Under the pieces are notes generated by a model. The model was given only the letters and a program-made list of their open reading frames with translations. It was not told the DNA's origin and made no database searches. A program made the position numbers and the translations under genes. This document shows, piece by piece, positions 44,392 through 46,417 of a DNA stretch of 46,417 bases (within the stretch, counting starts at the first letter, position 1; each line of letters opens with the position of its first letter). The DNA comes from an uncultured candidate division WPS-2 bacterium (GTDB lineage: Bacteria > Vulcanimicrobiota > Vulcanimicrobiia > Vulcanimicrobiales > Vulcanimicrobiaceae), in the NCBI GenBank assembly GCA_937910425.1, contig CALEOJ010000252.1, positions 1-46,417 of the forward strand, written 5' to 3'.

Positions 44392-44405
44392 ATACGAATA
44401 GAGTC

Positions 44406-46417
44406 ATGAACGTGCCGGCCCGGCTCGGTCCCATCGCTCGGGTCGTCCGGGCGTTCCTCGACGCGAAGATCACGGCGGTGCTCGTCGTCGCTACGACGCT
44501 AGTCGGTCTGTTCGCTATCGCGATGACGCCGCGCGAAGAGAACCCGCGCATCACCGTCCCGACGGCCATCGTCACCACGAACGACCAGGGCCGGTCGCGT
44601 GCCGAGATCGAGCAGCTGGTGACGGTGCCGCTCGAACGGGTCATCGGTCAGATCGCCGGCGTCGAGCACGTGTACGCGACGTCGCAGGACGGTCGCTCGA
44701 CGATCACCGTCCGGTATCGCGTCGGCACCGACACGACGCAAGCCTACGTCGACCTCTACACGCGGCTCCTGGGTAACCGCGGCGTCATACCGGCCGACGC
44801 CGCCGATCCCATCGTCACACGCATCGACGTCGACGACGTTCCGGTCGTGGTGCTGACCCTTTCGAGCTCTTCGCTCGACGAAGGCGCGCTGCGAGATCTC
44901 GCCTATCGGATGAGCGACGCAATCGCACCGCTTCCGGGCGTTGGCGGCGTAACGCTGTACGGTGGCCGTAGCCGCGCCGTGAGCGTGGTGCTCGATCCGC
45001 AGCGGCTGCGCGGGTACGGCATCGGTTTCTCCGATCTCGACCCCGCCCTGCGGACGAATGCCGAGCAGCCCGCCGGATACGTGACCGACGGCACGACGCG
45101 CACCGATCTGCGCGCCGGGCAACCTTTCCACAGCGCGTACGACGTGGAACACGCGATCGTCGCGATGCGGGAAGGCGTGCCGATCGAGCTGCGCGAGGTC
45201 GCAAGCGTGCGCGCGGGCTTCGCAGCGCGCGAATCCTACGCATGGTACTCCGCGCCCGGCGGACCGGTCGGACAGAACGCGGTGAGCATCGCCGTTGCGA
45301 AGCGCAACGGCGCGAACGTCGTGCAGGTCGCGGGCGCGGTCCTCTCCGCCGCAAACGCATTCACGCTGCCTGCATCCGCGAGCCTGACGGTGACCCGCGA
45401 CGACGGCGCCAAGGCGAACGATGCCGTCAACGAGCTTCTGCGCCGTCTTCTCGAAGCGATCGCGATCGTCTCGATTCTGCTCGTGCTGACGCTCGGCTGG
45501 CGCGAGGCGGCGGTCGTGGCCCTCGCGATCCCGCTCACGCTCTTCATCACGCTCGGCGCGGCGATGCTCATGCACCAGACGATCAACCGCATCACGCTGT
45601 TCGCCCTGATCCTCTCGCTGGGAATCCTCGTCGACGATGCGATCGTCGTGATCGAGAACGTCCATCGCCAGCTGCGCGGTTCGGTCGGAGATCGCCGCGC
45701 GATCATCGCCGCCGCCGTCGGTCAGGTCGCGAGCCCTACGATCCTGGCGACGCTCACCGTGATCCTCGCCTTCCTTCCCATGGCGTTCGTGACCGGGCTG
45801 ATGGGACCGTACATGCGCCCGATTCCGTTCGACGTTCCCATCGCAATGCTCGCGTCGCTCGCGGTCGCCATCATCGTCACGCCTTGGGCTGCGCTGCGGC
45901 TCGTCCGCGTCGGGCACGCCGCGACTGCGGCGCGCGGCGCGCGCTGGGAGGCGTTCTATCGCAACGCGCTCGGCGGCATGCTGGACAGCAGACGCCGGCG
46001 CCGGGTCTTTCTCGGCCTCGTCACCGTGGCGCTCGCCACGGCCATGGTCCTCCCGCTCGCGCAGCTCGTGAAGTTCCGGATGCTGCCGTCCCAGAACGAA
46101 AACACCTTCGTCGTCGCGATCGACGAGCCGATCGGCACCGACCTCGAGCGCACGCGCGCCGCGACGCGGGCCGTCGAGGCGAAGCTCCTCGGCGATCCGA
46201 ACGTGCGCAACGTCGAGGCTTTCGTCGGCCATCACGCCGTACCCGACTTCAACGGCGTTTTGCGCGGATCGTTCTTCCGCGACGCGCCCTGGTTCGCCGA
46301 GCTGCGCGTCAACCTCGTCGACAAGGCGTCCCGCCACGCCAGTTCCGAGGACATCGTGTGGGGGCTGCGGCCGGTGCTGCAGGCGGCGGGCGCGCCGTTC
46401 GCCGCATCCGTGCGCCT
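44406..46417 (+). CDS. RND-family efflux transporter permease subunit (3' truncated by window end)
   Basis: Frame open from ATG 44406 to window end: MTPREENPRITVPTAIV, EIEQLVTVPLERVIGQIAGVEHVYATSQDG, SLGILVDDAIVVIENVHRQLR. Not listed in ORF track because it runs off the edge. Confidence 0.93.
   Translation, partial: MNVPARLGPIARVVRAFLDAKITAVLVVATTLVGLFAIAMTPREENPRITVPTAIVTTNDQGRSRAEIEQLVTVPLERVIGQIAGVEHVYATSQDGRSTITVRYRVGTDTTQAYVDLYTRLLGNRGVIPADAADPIVTRIDVDDVPVVVLTLSSSSLDEGALRDLAYRMSDAIAPLPGVGGVTLYGGRSRAVSVVLDPQRLRGYGIGFSDLDPALRTNAEQPAGYVTDGTTRTDLRAGQPFHSAYDVEHAIVAMREGVPIELREVASVRAGFAARESYAWYSAPGGPVGQNAVSIAVAKRNGANVVQVAGAVLSAANAFTLPASASLTVTRDDGAKANDAVNELLRRLLEAIAIVSILLVLTLGWREAAVVALAIPLTLFITLGAAMLMHQTINRITLFALILSLGILVDDAIVVIENVHRQLRGSVGDRRAIIAAAVGQVASPTILATLTVILAFLPMAFVTGLMGPYMRPIPFDVPIAMLASLAVAIIVTPWAALRLVRVGHAATAARGARWEAFYRNALGGMLDSRRRRRVFLGLVTVALATAMVLPLAQLVKFRMLPSQNENTFVVAIDEPIGTDLERTRAATRAVEAKLLGDPNVRNVEAFVGHHAVPDFNGVLRGSFFRDAPWFAELRVNLVDKASRHASSEDIVWGLRPVLQAAGAPFAASVR

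Noticed and set aside
43835-44392. 185-aa plus ORF
   Set aside because: Mostly antisense to the CsoR/CstR-like gene and crosses its operator region; no coding evidence
44499-46337. 612-aa minus-strand ORF
   Set aside because: Antisense to an unmistakable RND permease; Arg/Asp/His-rich composition typical of GC-driven shadow ORFs

Overview
This is a high-GC bacterial chromosomal window with no rRNA, tRNA or CRISPR that I could see. Gene content would fit an uncultured soil lineage, but taxonomy is not demonstrable from the sequence. From left to right: (1) an Illumina-adapter-like 12-mer at the extreme left edge, then a truncated amidase, an HAD dehalogenase and an ammonium transporter; (2) a decayed S9/DPP-IV peptidase next to a TIR-transmembrane protein and a short CHASE2-like fragment; (3) a TRAP solute-binding protein divergent from an SDR + branched-chain 2-oxoacid dehydrogenase E1a/E1b/E2 operon; (4) a FecR-TPR secreted protein, PH-domain protein, PHA depolymerase, GST and a frameshifted papain-like peptidase; (5) a methyltransferase and an Asp/Asn beta-hydroxylase; (6) a six-gene Hyf-like group 4 [NiFe]-hydrogenase-type complex whose large subunit has atypical L1/L2 motifs and no C-terminal extension; (7) a Zn-alcohol dehydrogenase segment flanked by ~35 bp direct repeats, then a tyrosinase/PPO + DUF2182 gene pair; (8) an acyl-CoA mutase / LIV-ABC transporter / CoA-transferase catabolic cluster; (9) an accessory region with a ricin-type lectin, IS3 and LigD remnants, three Met/His-rich secreted proteins, a MarR regulator, a CsoR/CstR-family regulator with two operator-like repeats, and the start of an RND efflux pump. 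The best second-look candidates are the tyrosinase-DUF2182 pair, the Met-rich + CstR-like + RND metal/sulfur stress cluster, the extension-less Hyf-like large subunit, and the TIR-TM protein.
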